Positions 1 to 7,923 of a stretch of 11,661 bases of DNA are shown piece after piece. The stretch is taken from the NCBI GenBank assembly GCA_007135635.1, contig SLIO01000132.1:1-11661 (forward strand), in the 5' to 3' direction. The position numbers and the translations under genes are program-made. Position 1 is the stretch's first letter, and the number at the start of each line of letters is the position of its first letter. Below the pieces are notes generated by a model that searched no databases, was not told the origin of the DNA, and saw only the letters and a program-made list of their open reading frames with translations. This DNA is from Methylomicrobium sp. GTDB taxonomy: Bacteria > Pseudomonadota > Gammaproteobacteria > Methylococcales > Methylomonadaceae.

Positions 1-138
1 AGCCCTCTTAGGTTAGTTTTGAATGATTCGATAAATGATGATTTGATCCGGTTTTTACATTCGGAAATTATAAAGCATTATAAAAAAACGATAATATACA
101 ATGCGATAGGTCATTTGTTCTGCATTTTTAAAAGCTGA
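1..138 (+). CDS. possible C-terminal end of an unrecognised protein (partial)
   Basis: Frame 1 is open from the first base for 45 codons and stops at TGA 136-138, one base before the end of the convergent mltD. The other two + frames hit stops within the first 15 bases. An AT-rich non-coding stretch would usually contain a stop over this length, so a real gene tail is plausible. The conceptual peptide is charged and then aromatic (RFLHSEIIKHYKK, then GHLFCIF near the end), and I recognise no family. The alternative is chance openness in an intergenic region, and the upstream sequence would settle it. Confidence 0.35.
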   Translation, partial: SPLRLVLNDSINDDLIRFLHSEIIKHYKKTIIYNAIGHLFCIFKS

Positions 139-139
139 G

Positions 140-1756
140 TTAAGTTGATTTATCTGCGAGTACTTTCAATTGCTGGCCTGGTTTCAATACCTTATCCATG
201 CTGGTTGAATTCCATTTGAGCAAATCGCTAACCGGAACGTTGAATTTGCGCGAGATTTGCATAAGCGAATCTCCCGGTTTAACAGTGTAGTTGATCGATT
301 TTGCAATAGGTTTTGCGCCGGCAACGGTTTGCGTAGCCTTATTGATCGTCAACTTTTGTCCGGCTTTTAAGTTCGAATTAGCGTTCAACTTATTCCATTG
401 ATAAATTTCTTGAGTGCTAACCAAAAATTGCCGGGAGATTTTCCAGAAAGTATCGCCGGGTTTGACCGTGTAAATGACTGGTTTTTCAACGACTGGCGCC
501 GACTTAGCAGCAACGGTCGATTTCCCGCTTGCCGGTATGATCAACGATTTTCCCGACTGGATATGATCGTTTTTGCCAAGACGGTTAGCCGAGCGGATAG
601 CGCCGACTGAGGTCTGGTATTTTTGGGCGATTAAGCCCAATGATTCACCGGGTCGGATTTTATGATTAATTGTGCGACTAGCGGAGGCTCTAACGGGAGT
701 GTTATCCGGTACTACCGGAGCGGGTGCTTGAGTGTAACGTTCTGCAACCGGAAGTTTGGCCAGGTTCTCTTTAAAGATCGACACTTGATCGACCGGTATC
801 AACAAACGGTGCGGGCCGTTTGGTGCGGTTGCGTTGCGTTTGAAGGCCGGGTTCAAACGTTTAATTTCGTCCACACTGGTTTGAGCGAGTTCGGCGGCTT
901 TTTGTAAGTCGAGTTGCGTGTCTAGATCGACGATTTCGAAATAAGGTTGATCGGGGATTTCATACAATGGGATGTTGTATTGATCCGGGTTAGCGAAAAT
1001 TTTCGCAATAGCCAAAAGTCGCGGCACGTAGTTAAACGTTTCGTTAGGCATTTTCAACGACCAGTAATCGGTAGGCAAATCCTGAGCCAGGTTTCTGTCT
1101 ATTGATTTTTGCACGTTGCCGCGGCCCCAGTTATATGAGGCTAGTGCGAGCAACCAGTCTCCTTCGAAGTTATCACCGAGGTCTTTTAAGAATTTGGTTG
1201 CTGCCTGAGTGGAAGCATAAACATCGCGGCGCCCGTCATACCAATTGTTTTGTTTGAGACCGTACAAGCGGCCTGTTTCCGGAATGAATTGCCACAGTCC
1301 CGAGGCATGTGCCGGAGAATACGCGTCGGGCCGGAATGCGCTTTCGACGACCGGTAATAGGGCCAGTTCTCCGGGGATATTTTTTGACTCGATTTCTTCT
1401 AAAATCAAATGCAGGTAAGGTTCGGCCCGTTTTTGTACGCGCACTAAGTATTCCGGGTTTTTAAGAAACCAATTGATTTCCCTGTCGATTCTTTCATTCT
1501 CGATTTCCGGCAATGCGTAGAGCGAGACTAAGCGTTCCCAAATGGTATGGTTGCCTGATTTAAATAAGGTACTTTTCTTAGCTTTAGCGAACTTGAGCTT
1601 ATTTAGTCGAGGCTTGTAATCATCACGTTTAACGAGCGGCGGCTTTTGGCTAATGCTAAGTGAACTTTTTGCCGGTTGTTGGCTACAACCCGCTGAGAGA
1701 GTCAAAATCAAAAACGAAAAAAGCGTTAATGACCTGTTAGAATTAGTCTTATGCAT
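140..1756 (-). CDS. mltD: membrane-bound lytic murein transglycosylase D with three LysM domains
   Basis: Cleaves the MurNAc-GlcNAc bond of peptidoglycan with formation of 1,6-anhydroMurNAc, acting from the periplasmic side of the outer membrane. The 538-residue product starts with a lipoprotein signal peptide ending in a SAGC lipobox (Cys24). An SLT/lysozyme-like domain spans about residues 115-260, with the expected catalytic Glu138 in VVESAF, then SGLWQFIPETG and the ASYNWGRGNV motif. Three LysM peptidoglycan-binding modules follow at about 365-408, 428-471 and 489-532, each opening with a PGES/PGDT/PGDS turn. A linker rich in Pro, Ala and Val precedes the first. Length and architecture fit MltD; E. 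coli MltD is somewhat shorter with fewer LysM copies. The ATG at 1756 gives a complete signal peptide, although no strong Shine-Dalgarno is visible. The gene is divergent from yafS, as in E. coli, but gloB is not between them. Confidence 0.95.
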   Translation of the reverse strand: MHKTNSNRSLTLFSFLILTLSAGCSQQPAKSSLSISQKPPLVKRDDYKPRLNKLKFAKAKKSTLFKSGNHTIWERLVSLYALPEIENERIDREINWFLKNPEYLVRVQKRAEPYLHLILEEIESKNIPGELALLPVVESAFRPDAYSPAHASGLWQFIPETGRLYGLKQNNWYDGRRDVYASTQAATKFLKDLGDNFEGDWLLALASYNWGRGNVQKSIDRNLAQDLPTDYWSLKMPNETFNYVPRLLAIAKIFANPDQYNIPLYEIPDQPYFEIVDLDTQLDLQKAAELAQTSVDEIKRLNPAFKRNATAPNGPHRLLIPVDQVSIFKENLAKLPVAERYTQAPAPVVPDNTPVRASASRTINHKIRPGESLGLIAQKYQTSVGAIRSANRLGKNDHIQSGKSLIIPASGKSTVAAKSAPVVEKPVIYTVKPGDTFWKISRQFLVSTQEIYQWNKLNANSNLKAGQKLTINKATQTVAGAKPIAKSINYTVKPGDSLMQISRKFNVPVSDLLKWNSTSMDKVLKPGQQLKVLADKST

Positions 1757-1790
1757 ATTTATATAGTTAAATTCATTGCACGAAATGAGT

Positions 1791-1796
1791 AGTATA
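1791..1796 (-). promoter_or_regulatory. candidate -10 box for mltD
   Basis: The - strand reads TATACT here, one base from the sigma-70 consensus, about 35 bases upstream of the mltD ATG. No convincing -35 hexamer sits 16-18 bases further upstream. It shares the 88-base divergent spacer with the yafS candidate promoter. Sequence likeness only. Confidence 0.3.
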
Positions 1797-1808
1797 GCCC
1801 GTATTTAT

Positions 1809-1814
1809 TATAAT
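1809..1814 (+). promoter_or_regulatory. candidate -10 box for the yafS-rnhA-dnaQ gene run
   Basis: A perfect TATAAT lies 30 bases before the yafS start in an AT-rich spacer. The position expected for a -35 box (about 1786-1791) reads TGAGTA, a poor match, so the assignment is tentative. If real, the leader would be about 24 bases and would serve the whole + strand run. Confidence 0.3.
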
Positions 1815-1844
1815 TCACTGTAATTTAATTTTTGAGCCGATTTT

Positions 1845-2561
1845 ATGAAGCGCGATTTTTTATTCTCCTGGTATGAAACACCGAGAGGAAAAATGCTGCA
1901 AGAGGTTGAAGCCGAATATATTCGGCGTTCGATTACGGTCAGCTGTAAACAAAAGGTGCTGCAAATAGGCGGCTTGGGTTGGGAGGATCAATTTATTGAC
2001 TGCACGCTTTATAACGGATTTACGATTTTAGATGCCAATAATCTAGGATGCGATGGTGCGCTTAAAATTAAGGCTAAGGCTTATTGCTTGCCTATACTTA
2101 GCGATAGTGTCGATTTGATTTTATTGCCTCACTTGCTGGAATTCGATGCGAACCGTTTTCAAACGATGCGTGAAATCGAACGGGTACTCAAAGCAGAAGG
2201 TCATGTGTTGATTATCAATTTTAATCCGTGGAGTTTTTGGGTTCGCTATCAGTATCTTTGGGAAAAGAAAATGGCGGATTCGTGGGCCGGGCATTTTATA
2301 AGTAAGAGAAGAGTGCTGGATTGGTTAAAGTTACTTAATTTCGAAGCAAAATCGGTTGCCGATTTAAGTATCGACTCGGTTCGTTCCAATCCTGCCAATG
2401 CCAAGTCTGAAAGATCTTCGTTGACCGCGACTGCCTATGCCATCAGGGCCATCAAGCGTCGGTACACACTCATTCCTTTGGATTCCAAAGCCGTTAAGCA
2501 ACCTCGTATGGCTATTTTGAACGGTTTTGAATCGTCACAGCGTTTAACGAAAGATGACTGA
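1845..2561 (+). CDS. yafS: YafS-like SAM-dependent methyltransferase
   Basis: A 238-residue class I methyltransferase-like protein, predicted to be cytoplasmic, substrate unknown. The N-terminal half has a degenerate SAM-binding motif I (VLQIGGLGW, about residues 38-46). The middle holds a post-motif region ([19 protein letters not shown]) and the methyltransferase-11 style segment [20 protein letters not shown], followed by a DWLKLLNFE stretch. From memory these segments align with E. coli YafS (LPFADKSVDVCLLAHTL, RVLIDDGWLVISGFNP, DWLSLLNFE). The basic C-terminus with a KQPR segment also resembles the YafS tail. Position supports the call, since yafS lies between mltD and rnhA in E. coli too. 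The start codon has only a weak GAG upstream. The gene overlaps rnhA by 8 bases, which implies coupled translation. Motif I is weaker than in well-characterised enzymes, so catalytic activity is inferred. Confidence 0.85.
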   Translation: MKRDFLFSWYETPRGKMLQEVEAEYIRRSITVSCKQKVLQIGGLGWEDQFIDCTLYNGFTILDANNLGCDGALKIKAKAYCLPILSDSVDLILLPHLLEFDANRFQTMREIERVLKAEGHVLIINFNPWSFWVRYQYLWEKKMADSWAGHFISKRRVLDWLKLLNFEAKSVADLSIDSVRSNPANAKSERSSLTATAYAIRAIKRRYTLIPLDSKAVKQPRMAILNGFESSQRLTKDD

Positions 2562-2997
2562 GTCCGTTCTTATTTATACCGATGGTGCGTGTCGCGGTAA
2601 TCCCGGTCCTGGTGGTTGGGGGGTTGTTCTGAGCTATAAAGGTTCGATTAAGGAGCTATTCGGCGGCGAAGCCCACTCGACAAACAACCGAATGGAGCTA
2701 ATGGCTGCGATTCAAGCGTTCGAAGCGTTGAAACGTCCTTGTTCCGTCAAGATACATACCGACTCAAAATATGTACTGCAAGGCATAACCGAATGGATGC
2801 CAAATTGGAAAATACGAGGTTGGAAGACCGCTGCAAAACAACCGGTAAAAAATGATGATCTGTGGCGTCGACTCGATGCATCGATGGCTAGGCATCAGGT
2901 CGAGTGGATCTGGGTAAAGGGGCACTCCGGCGATCAAGGCAACGAGACGGCAGACCGATTGGCCAATCAAGGTATCGATACTTTGAAGAGGGCATAA
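2554..2997 (+). CDS. rnhA: ribonuclease HI
   Basis: Cytoplasmic endonuclease that cuts the RNA strand of RNA:DNA hybrids, clearing R-loops and Okazaki primers with two bound metal ions. At 147 residues it is close to the E. coli enzyme (155) and keeps the same numbering for nearly every active-site residue: Asp10 ([16 protein letters not shown]), Glu48 (TNNRMELMA), Asp70 (HTDSKYV), His124 ([11 protein letters not shown]) and Asp134 (TADRLA). The basic protrusion that contacts the hybrid is present ([20 protein letters not shown]). The ATG lies inside the end of yafS (ATGACTGA), so translation is probably coupled. The stop lies two bases before the TTG start proposed for the next gene. In E. 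coli rnhA is divergent from dnaQ, whereas here both are on the same strand, separated by two genes. Confidence 0.97.
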   Translation: MTESVLIYTDGACRGNPGPGGWGVVLSYKGSIKELFGGEAHSTNNRMELMAAIQAFEALKRPCSVKIHTDSKYVLQGITEWMPNWKIRGWKTAAKQPVKNDDLWRRLDASMARHQVEWIWVKGHSGDQGNETADRLANQGIDTLKRA

Positions 2998-3002
2998 GTT
3001 TG
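2987..3002 (+). promoter_or_regulatory. ribosome binding site supporting a TTG start for the GGDEF-EAL gene
   Basis: AGAGGG at 2987-2992 inside the end of rnhA is followed, after 7 bases, by TTG at 3000. This is the best ribosome binding site near the junction. It decides the start against the in-frame ATG at 2904, which would need a 94-base overlap with rnhA. Confidence 0.6.
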
Positions 3003-6000
3003 GTTCAGCGTGTCGACACTTCTCAAACCATTCCCGGTGGACGTTTTTTTAATGAAAGCCTGGTTGTCCTCAATGCGGTTGCCGCGCTCAGTTATATTGC
3101 CGGTGGTTGTCTTGGCACCCTATTGGCAATTCCGCCGAGCGGCGTCAGTCCGGTGTGGCCGGCTTCGGGTATCGCATTAGCATTGATATTGGTTTATCGG
3201 GTTCGGGTGCTGGTGGGTATTTTTTTCGGCGCTTTGTTCATACAAGTGTATGCCTTTCTCGATCATTCCTCAGCGGAAATGATTCTTAGCTCCATGGTGA
3301 TCGGGAGTGTCGTCAGTGTGGCTTGCTGCGTTCAAGCTCTGGTTGGTGCCGCGTTAATCGAGCGGTGGGTCGGTATCGGCGATCCGTTAACGGAAGATCG
3401 ACGCATCTTGCGCTTCATTTTACTGGGCGGGCCTTTGGCCTGCCTAGTCGCGGCGACTGTCGGCGTTACAGCGCTGTGGATTCGTGGCGTGATTACCGGC
3501 GATGATATTTGGTTGAGTTGGGGGACTTGGTGGATTGGCGATACGATAGGCGTGTTGATTTTTACTCCATTTGTACTGACTTTGATTGGTGAGCCAAAAT
3601 CTTCATGGAAGGTGCGTCGCAACTATGTGGCTTATCCGTTGGTTTTACTGTTTCTGTTGGTCATTAGCGTTTTTCAATACGCCAACCGGCAGGAGTCTCT
3701 AAAAATCGAGTCGGTCTTCGATCGACAGGCGATGTTATTTCATCATGCTTTCGGCGGCTTGATTCAAGACCATATCGGTACCAATGAGATTCTAAAAGGT
3801 TTATTCGATAGCGTTGGACCCATTTCCAAAGAGAGTTTTAAAATATTTACGGTTCCGCTTTTAGATAAGCACCCCGGTCTAGTGGCATTGGAGTGGATGG
3901 CTCATGTGCCGGCATCCGAGCGGGATCGATTCGAAAGTTCGCAAAATAAGGGCTTTGCAATTCGCGAACCTGACGAATCCGGGCAAATGGTTTCGTCCGG
4001 TCCCCGCACGAGCTATTTGCCGGTTACTTTTCTCGAACCGCTAAAAGCTAACGAGAAGGCTTTAGGTTACGATATTTTAGTTAACCCCATAGCTTCAAGT
4101 GCGGTCGAGAGCGCAAGGGATCGAGGGGCAACCGCAGTTACCGGTAAGCTCAAATTGGTGCAGGACAGTCATGCCAACAAAAGCGGGATCGTTATTTATT
4201 CTCCGGTTTATGAGCATTTTCAATCGGTGGATACTGTGAAATCCAGACGGCTGCATTTCAAAGGTGTTGTTGCAACGGTGTTTCGCATTGATGATCTCGT
4301 ATCAATAGTATTGAATAACCTCCCGGATATGCAGTTGTTGATTCGAATATCCGATCATAACTCGACGTTATTTAGCAATTTTCCAGAGAAACCTGTTCAT
4401 AAAGCTATCGACTTGCCTTTAAGGGTTGCAGAGAAAATTCAAGTCGGTGACCGCGTTTGGGATGTTTTTTACGAGCCTTCCGGGCAATTTTTTTATAGCC
4501 ATTTATCTTGGAGTGTCTGGTGGTTGTTGCTCGGTGGGTTTTTGTTCACAGGGCTGACTGGCATGGGTTTATTGATGTTGTCCGGACGAACCTTGAGGAT
4601 GGAGGAAGAGGTTAAAAACCGGACGTTGGAACTGAAGCGGAGCAATGCCAGTCTCGCGGAAAGCGAAAGCCAGTTGCGTTTGGCGGCGACGACTTTTGAA
4701 ACGCACGAAGGAATCATGATTACCGATAGCGCTGGCAATATATTACGCGTCAATCATGCTTTTTCCGAAATTACAGGCTTTAGTGCCGATGAGGTTATCG
4801 GCCGGAACCCGCGTATTTTAAAATCCGGTCGTCACGAAGGTTACTTTTATGACGAGATTTGGCATTATTTGATGACGGCCTGGAAATTTGAGGGAGAAAT
4901 TTGGAATCGTCGCAAGAACGGAGATATTTTTCCGGCATGGCAAACGATAACAGCGGTTAGAAACGAACAGGGCGATACGACGCATTATGTTGCTATTTTT
5001 TATGATATTACCGAGAAAAAGAAGGCGGAAAGCGAGATTCACGATCTTGCTTTTTATGACCCGCTGACAACGCTAGCTAATCGCCGTTTACTGGTCAATC
5101 AACTTTCCAACGAATTGGCAGTGAGCAAACGGCAAGGTACTTTCGGTTCTATTATTTTTCTCGACTTGGACCGGTTCAAAGTGTTGAACGACTCACTGGG
5201 TCATCATGTTGGAGATGAATTGTTGGTTCAAGTTGCCGGCCGTCTGAAGGATTCGCTTAGAGAGGAAGATATACCGTCAAGACTGGGTGGGGACGAATTC
5301 GTTATATTGATTCATGCCAATAAACACAGTCTCGAGGCGGCTAGTGATGAGGCGCTGCATGTTGCCGAAAAAATAAGAGGCGTTCTTAACCGGCCCTATT
5401 TTTTTGGCGATTTCGAGCACCATTGTTCGTCGAGTATCGGTATTGCGCTATTCATCGATAGCGCAAATACAGCCGATCAAGTTCTGCAGCAGGCAGATAA
5501 GGCCATGTATCAATCCAAGGCCAAAGGACGTAACACGATTAGCTTTTTTCATCAAAGTATTCAGGAAGCGGCCGATGCCAGAATGTTTTTGGAAAAGGAA
5601 TTGCGTTCGGCAATCGAAAATAATGATTTTATTTTGTATTACCAGCCGCAAACCGACCATTTGGGGCGGCTTTCCGGTTCGGAAGCTTTGATTCGCTGGG
5701 AGCATAGACAAAAAGGCTTAATCGCCCCCGATCAATTTATACCGATTGCTGAAGAAGCAGGCTTGATCGTACCGCTAGGCAACTGGGTTTTTCGTGAATC
5801 GTGCGCGCAAATGCGAAAATGGCTCGATCGCGGTTTGGATATCCCGCATATATCGGTCAATGTCAGTTCCAAGCAGTTTCGCCAGCAAGATTTTGTTGAT
5901 CATATTGCCGAAGCGATAAGGGAATATGGGGTTCCGGCATCACGTTTTGTTATTGAGTTAACCGAAGGCGTTGTCATCGATAATATTAATGACACTGTCA

Positions 6001-6347
6001 GAAAAATGCAGTCCTTGAAACAACTGGGTGTAAAAATTTCGATTGATGATTTCGGGACAGGTTATTCGTCGTTGATCTATCTCAAGCAATTGCCGTTGGA
6101 CGAGTTAAAAATCGACAAGAGTTTTGTCAGGGATATTACGACCGATTTCAACGATGCGGTAATTATAGAAACGATTATCAATATGGCGCATAACCTGGGA
6201 ATCGACGTGATTGCCGAAGGCGTCGAAACCGAGGAACAAAGGGATTTCTTGTATAAGAAAGGGTGCCGAGTGTTTCAAGGTTATTATTTCTCGCGGCCGA
6301 TGACGAGTGCGGATTTTGAGGTTTGGGTTAGGAAAGATGAAAGATGA
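3000..6347 (+). CDS. MASE1-CHASE-PAS-GGDEF-EAL cyclic-di-GMP synthase/phosphodiesterase
   Basis: Inner-membrane sensor predicted to make and/or break cyclic-di-GMP; about 1115 residues from the TTG start. Order with approximate residues: MASE1 membrane domain with several hydrophobic helices (15-230), periplasmic CHASE sensor (245-435), a transmembrane helix (500-525), a short charged coiled-coil-like linker, PAS (560-675, ITDSAGNILRVNHAFSEITGF), GGDEF (680-850) and EAL (860-1107). The cyclase motif is an intact GGDEF, with the inhibitory I-site RxxD (REED) exactly five residues upstream. The EAL domain keeps EALIRWEH, the NVSSKQF Asn, ELTEG, the DDFGTGYSSL loop, the IDKSF Lys and AEGVET. Both halves therefore look catalytically competent, so net direction cannot be read from sequence. 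MASE1 and CHASE ligands are unknown. The stop codon lies inside a heptanucleotide repeat. An ATG start at 2904 is possible but less likely. Confidence 0.93.
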   Translation: MVQRVDTSQTIPGGRFFNESLVVLNAVAALSYIAGGCLGTLLAIPPSGVSPVWPASGIALALILVYRVRVLVGIFFGALFIQVYAFLDHSSAEMILSSMVIGSVVSVACCVQALVGAALIERWVGIGDPLTEDRRILRFILLGGPLACLVAATVGVTALWIRGVITGDDIWLSWGTWWIGDTIGVLIFTPFVLTLIGEPKSSWKVRRNYVAYPLVLLFLLVISVFQYANRQESLKIESVFDRQAMLFHHAFGGLIQDHIGTNEILKGLFDSVGPISKESFKIFTVPLLDKHPGLVALEWMAHVPASERDRFESSQNKGFAIREPDESGQMVSSGPRTSYLPVTFLEPLKANEKALGYDILVNPIASSAVESARDRGATAVTGKLKLVQDSHANKSGIVIYSPVYEHFQSVDTVKSRRLHFKGVVATVFRIDDLVSIVLNNLPDMQLLIRISDHNSTLFSNFPEKPVHKAIDLPLRVAEKIQVGDRVWDVFYEPSGQFFYSHLSWSVWWLLLGGFLFTGLTGMGLLMLSGRTLRMEEEVKNRTLELKRSNASLAESESQLRLAATTFETHEGIMITDSAGNILRVNHAFSEITGFSADEVIGRNPRILKSGRHEGYFYDEIWHYLMTAWKFEGEIWNRRKNGDIFPAWQTITAVRNEQGDTTHYVAIFYDITEKKKAESEIHDLAFYDPLTTLANRRLLVNQLSNELAVSKRQGTFGSIIFLDLDRFKVLNDSLGHHVGDELLVQVAGRLKDSLREEDIPSRLGGDEFVILIHANKHSLEAASDEALHVAEKIRGVLNRPYFFGDFEHHCSSSIGIALFIDSANTADQVLQQADKAMYQSKAKGRNTISFFHQSIQEAADARMFLEKELRSAIENNDFILYYQPQTDHLGRLSGSEALIRWEHRQKGLIAPDQFIPIAEEAGLIVPLGNWVFRESCAQMRKWLDRGLDIPHISVNVSSKQFRQQDFVDHIAEAIREYGVPASRFVIELTEGVVIDNINDTVRKMQSLKQLGVKISIDDFGTGYSSLIYLKQLPLDELKIDKSFVRDITTDFNDAVIIETIINMAHNLGIDVIAEGVETEEQRDFLYKKGCRVFQGYYFSRPMTSADFEVWVRKDER

Positions 6348-6437
6348 AAGTTGAAAGGGGAAAGGTGAAAGAGGAAAGAGGAAAGAGGAATGGTGAATGG
6401 TGAATGGTGAAAGAGGAATGGTGAATGGTGAATGGGC
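6333..6437 (+). repeat. heptanucleotide tandem repeat, 15 units
   Basis: An unbroken 7-base period runs for 105 bases. In order the units are AAAGATG twice, AAAGTTG, AAAGGGG, AAAGGTG, AAAGAGG three times, AATGGTG three times, AAAGAGG, AATGGTG twice, then AATGGGC. The + strand is almost entirely purine plus T. The tract covers the last codons and stop (TGA 6345-6347) of the GGDEF-EAL gene and ends next to the esterase ribosome binding site. Units containing TGA close every + frame quickly, so the tract cannot be read through. Comparable heptamer tracts are known as STRR sequences in cyanobacteria; relationship to those is not implied. Confidence 0.95.
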
Positions 6438-6454
6438 GAGGAGTCGAAAAAATG
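6438..6454 (+). promoter_or_regulatory. ribosome binding site deciding the esterase start
   Basis: GAGGAG at 6438-6443 stands 8 bases before ATG 6452, immediately after the last heptamer. This favours ATG 6452 over the in-frame ATG at 6425, which lies within the repeat and would add nine residues encoded partly by repeat units. Confidence 0.65.
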
Positions 6455-7138
6455 ACGGGTGAAATGGATTGGGTTGAGATTGCTCCGAAATCGGGGCATC
6501 GGTATACGGTTATTTGGATGCATGGACTGGGTGCCGATGGGCATGATTTTGAGAGCATTGTACCGGAATTGGGGTTGCCCGATGACTTGGGTATTCGCTT
6601 TTGCTTTCCTAATGCGCCTGTGCGCCCGGTTACGATCAATGGTGGGATGGCGATGCGGGCTTGGTATGACATTATGGATATGTCGTTGGAACGGCAAGTT
6701 GACAAGGCCGGCATTGCCAAGTCGTCGACGTCGATCTTGAAATTGATAGACAGGGAAATTGCAGGAGGCGTGCCTTCCGAAAATATTTTGCTGGCTGGGT
6801 TTTCGCAAGGCGGCGTGATTGCGCTCGATGCCGGCTTGACATGTCCGCATCGGTTGGCGGGTATTCTAGCGCTTTCTTGCTATTTACCGACATGGCCTGA
6901 AATCGTTCCGGCGCTTTCCCAGGCGAATCGGTTGCTACCTATTATGATGGCGCACGGTTCGTTCGATAATGTCGTTGCCCGTGAATCGGGTAGAGCGGCT
7001 TTCGAGGCATTGACATCGATCGGCTATTCTGTTGTCTGGAAAGAATATCCGATGGCACATTCTGTTTGTCTTGAAGAGGTTAGGGATATCGCAGACTTCA
7101 TTCGGCAATGTTTTCACATGGAGGGTCAAGCACTATGA
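6452..7138 (+). CDS. alpha/beta-hydrolase carboxylesterase (EstB/phospholipase family)
   Basis: Predicted cytoplasmic serine hydrolase of the Abhydrolase_2 carboxylesterase/lysophospholipase group; the natural substrate is unknown, probably short-chain esters. The 228 residues match the usual 215-225. Landmarks are the oxyanion-side VIWMHGLGADGHDF (about 19-33), the NAPVRPVTINGG segment, the WYDI motif and the nucleophile elbow GFSQGG with Ser118. The other triad members appear as Asp172 (HGSFDNVV) and His203 (YPMAHSV). No signal peptide is seen. The gene follows the heptamer repeat and its last four bases overlap the dnaQ start (ATGA), so the two are likely translationally coupled. A functional tie to dnaQ is not evident; in several gammaproteobacteria such esterases simply sit in housekeeping runs. 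Confidence 0.92.
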   Translation: MTGEMDWVEIAPKSGHRYTVIWMHGLGADGHDFESIVPELGLPDDLGIRFCFPNAPVRPVTINGGMAMRAWYDIMDMSLERQVDKAGIAKSSTSILKLIDREIAGGVPSENILLAGFSQGGVIALDAGLTCPHRLAGILALSCYLPTWPEIVPALSQANRLLPIMMAHGSFDNVVARESGRAAFEALTSIGYSVVWKEYPMAHSVCLEEVRDIADFIRQCFHMEGQAL

Positions 7139-7854
7139 GTAAACCCGCACTACGGCAAATCGTGCTGGATACCGAAACGACAGGTCTTAATCCGCAGGAA
7201 GGGCATCGCGTCATCGAGATAGGCTGTGTTGAATTGTTTAATCGCCGCCTAACCGGTCGCCATTTTCATGTTTACATCAATCCGGAGCGAGAAATAGACG
7301 CCGGAGCTGTTGAGGTTCATGGGATTACCAATCAGTTTTTGGCCGATAAACCGGTTTTTTCCTCGATTGCCGAAGACTTTATCAATTTTATTCGCGATTC
7401 CGAATTGGTTATTCACAATGCTCCATTCGATGTCGGGTTTTTAAATCATGAATTCGGCTTATTGAATAATGGGACCGGAATTGTCGAGAATTACAGCTCG
7501 GTATTTGATACATTGACGTTTGCCAGAAAAAAACATCCCGGGCAGCGCAACAGTTTGGATGCCTTATGCAAGCGCTACGGCATCGATAACAGTCACCGTG
7601 ACCTTCACGGCGCGCTCTTGGATGCGGAAATTCTGGCGGATGTCTACCTATTGATGACCGGGGGCCAGGCTTCATTGCTGGATGAAGAAAGCCCGCGGGA
7701 AGAGTCGGGTGGAGGCGAATCGATCATTGTTCGCCTGTCTTCCAATCGCCCTAGGCTGAAAGTAATCCAATGCGATGCTGTCGAAGCTGCCGAGCATCAA
7801 AAGCGTTTGGATGCGATTGAAAAAGCGGGCGGGGGGTGTCTGTGGAAAAATTAA
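7135..7854 (+). CDS. dnaQ: DNA polymerase III epsilon subunit, 3'-5' proofreading exonuclease
   Basis: Proofreading subunit of the replicative polymerase core, bound to alpha, theta and the beta clamp. It is a DEDDh exonuclease: Asp12 and Glu14 in LDTETTG (ExoI), Asp99 in HNAPFDVGFL (ExoII), His158 and Asp163 in RDLHGALLDAEILADVY (ExoIII). After the catalytic domain, QASLL at about 178-182 occupies the place of the E. coli clamp-binding motif. The C-terminus (KRLDAIEKAGGGCLW) resembles the E. coli alpha-binding tail. The 239-residue length compares with 243 in E. coli. ATG 7135 was chosen over the in-frame ATG 7108 because it has GGAGGG nine bases upstream, overlaps the esterase stop as ATGA, and places the first motif at the family's position. 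Confidence 0.97.
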   Translation: MSKPALRQIVLDTETTGLNPQEGHRVIEIGCVELFNRRLTGRHFHVYINPEREIDAGAVEVHGITNQFLADKPVFSSIAEDFINFIRDSELVIHNAPFDVGFLNHEFGLLNNGTGIVENYSSVFDTLTFARKKHPGQRNSLDALCKRYGIDNSHRDLHGALLDAEILADVYLLMTGGQASLLDEESPREESGGGESIIVRLSSNRPRLKVIQCDAVEAAEHQKRLDAIEKAGGGCLWKN

Positions 7855-7923
7855 CTTAGGATTTCGTGATAAATAACGTTCTGGAATTATGCGCTTTGTT
7901 GAGGGTACGGTAACTCGGTTGGC

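Noticed and set aside
2904..2999. ATG at 2904 as start of the GGDEF-EAL gene
   Set aside because: It would overlap rnhA by 94 bases and encode a basic, non-membrane leader made from rnhA in another frame; TTG 3000 has a well-placed AGAGGG.
6333..6437. Classic phase-variation switch within a coding region
   Set aside because: Only the last few codons of the upstream gene lie in the tract, and TGA recurs in every frame, so copy number cannot switch a protein on or off directly.
6284..6850. 188-residue - strand ORF rich in His, Ser, Phe and Pro
   Set aside because: It is antisense to the GGDEF-EAL end, the heptamer tract and the esterase; its repetitive protein merely reflects the 7-base repeat.
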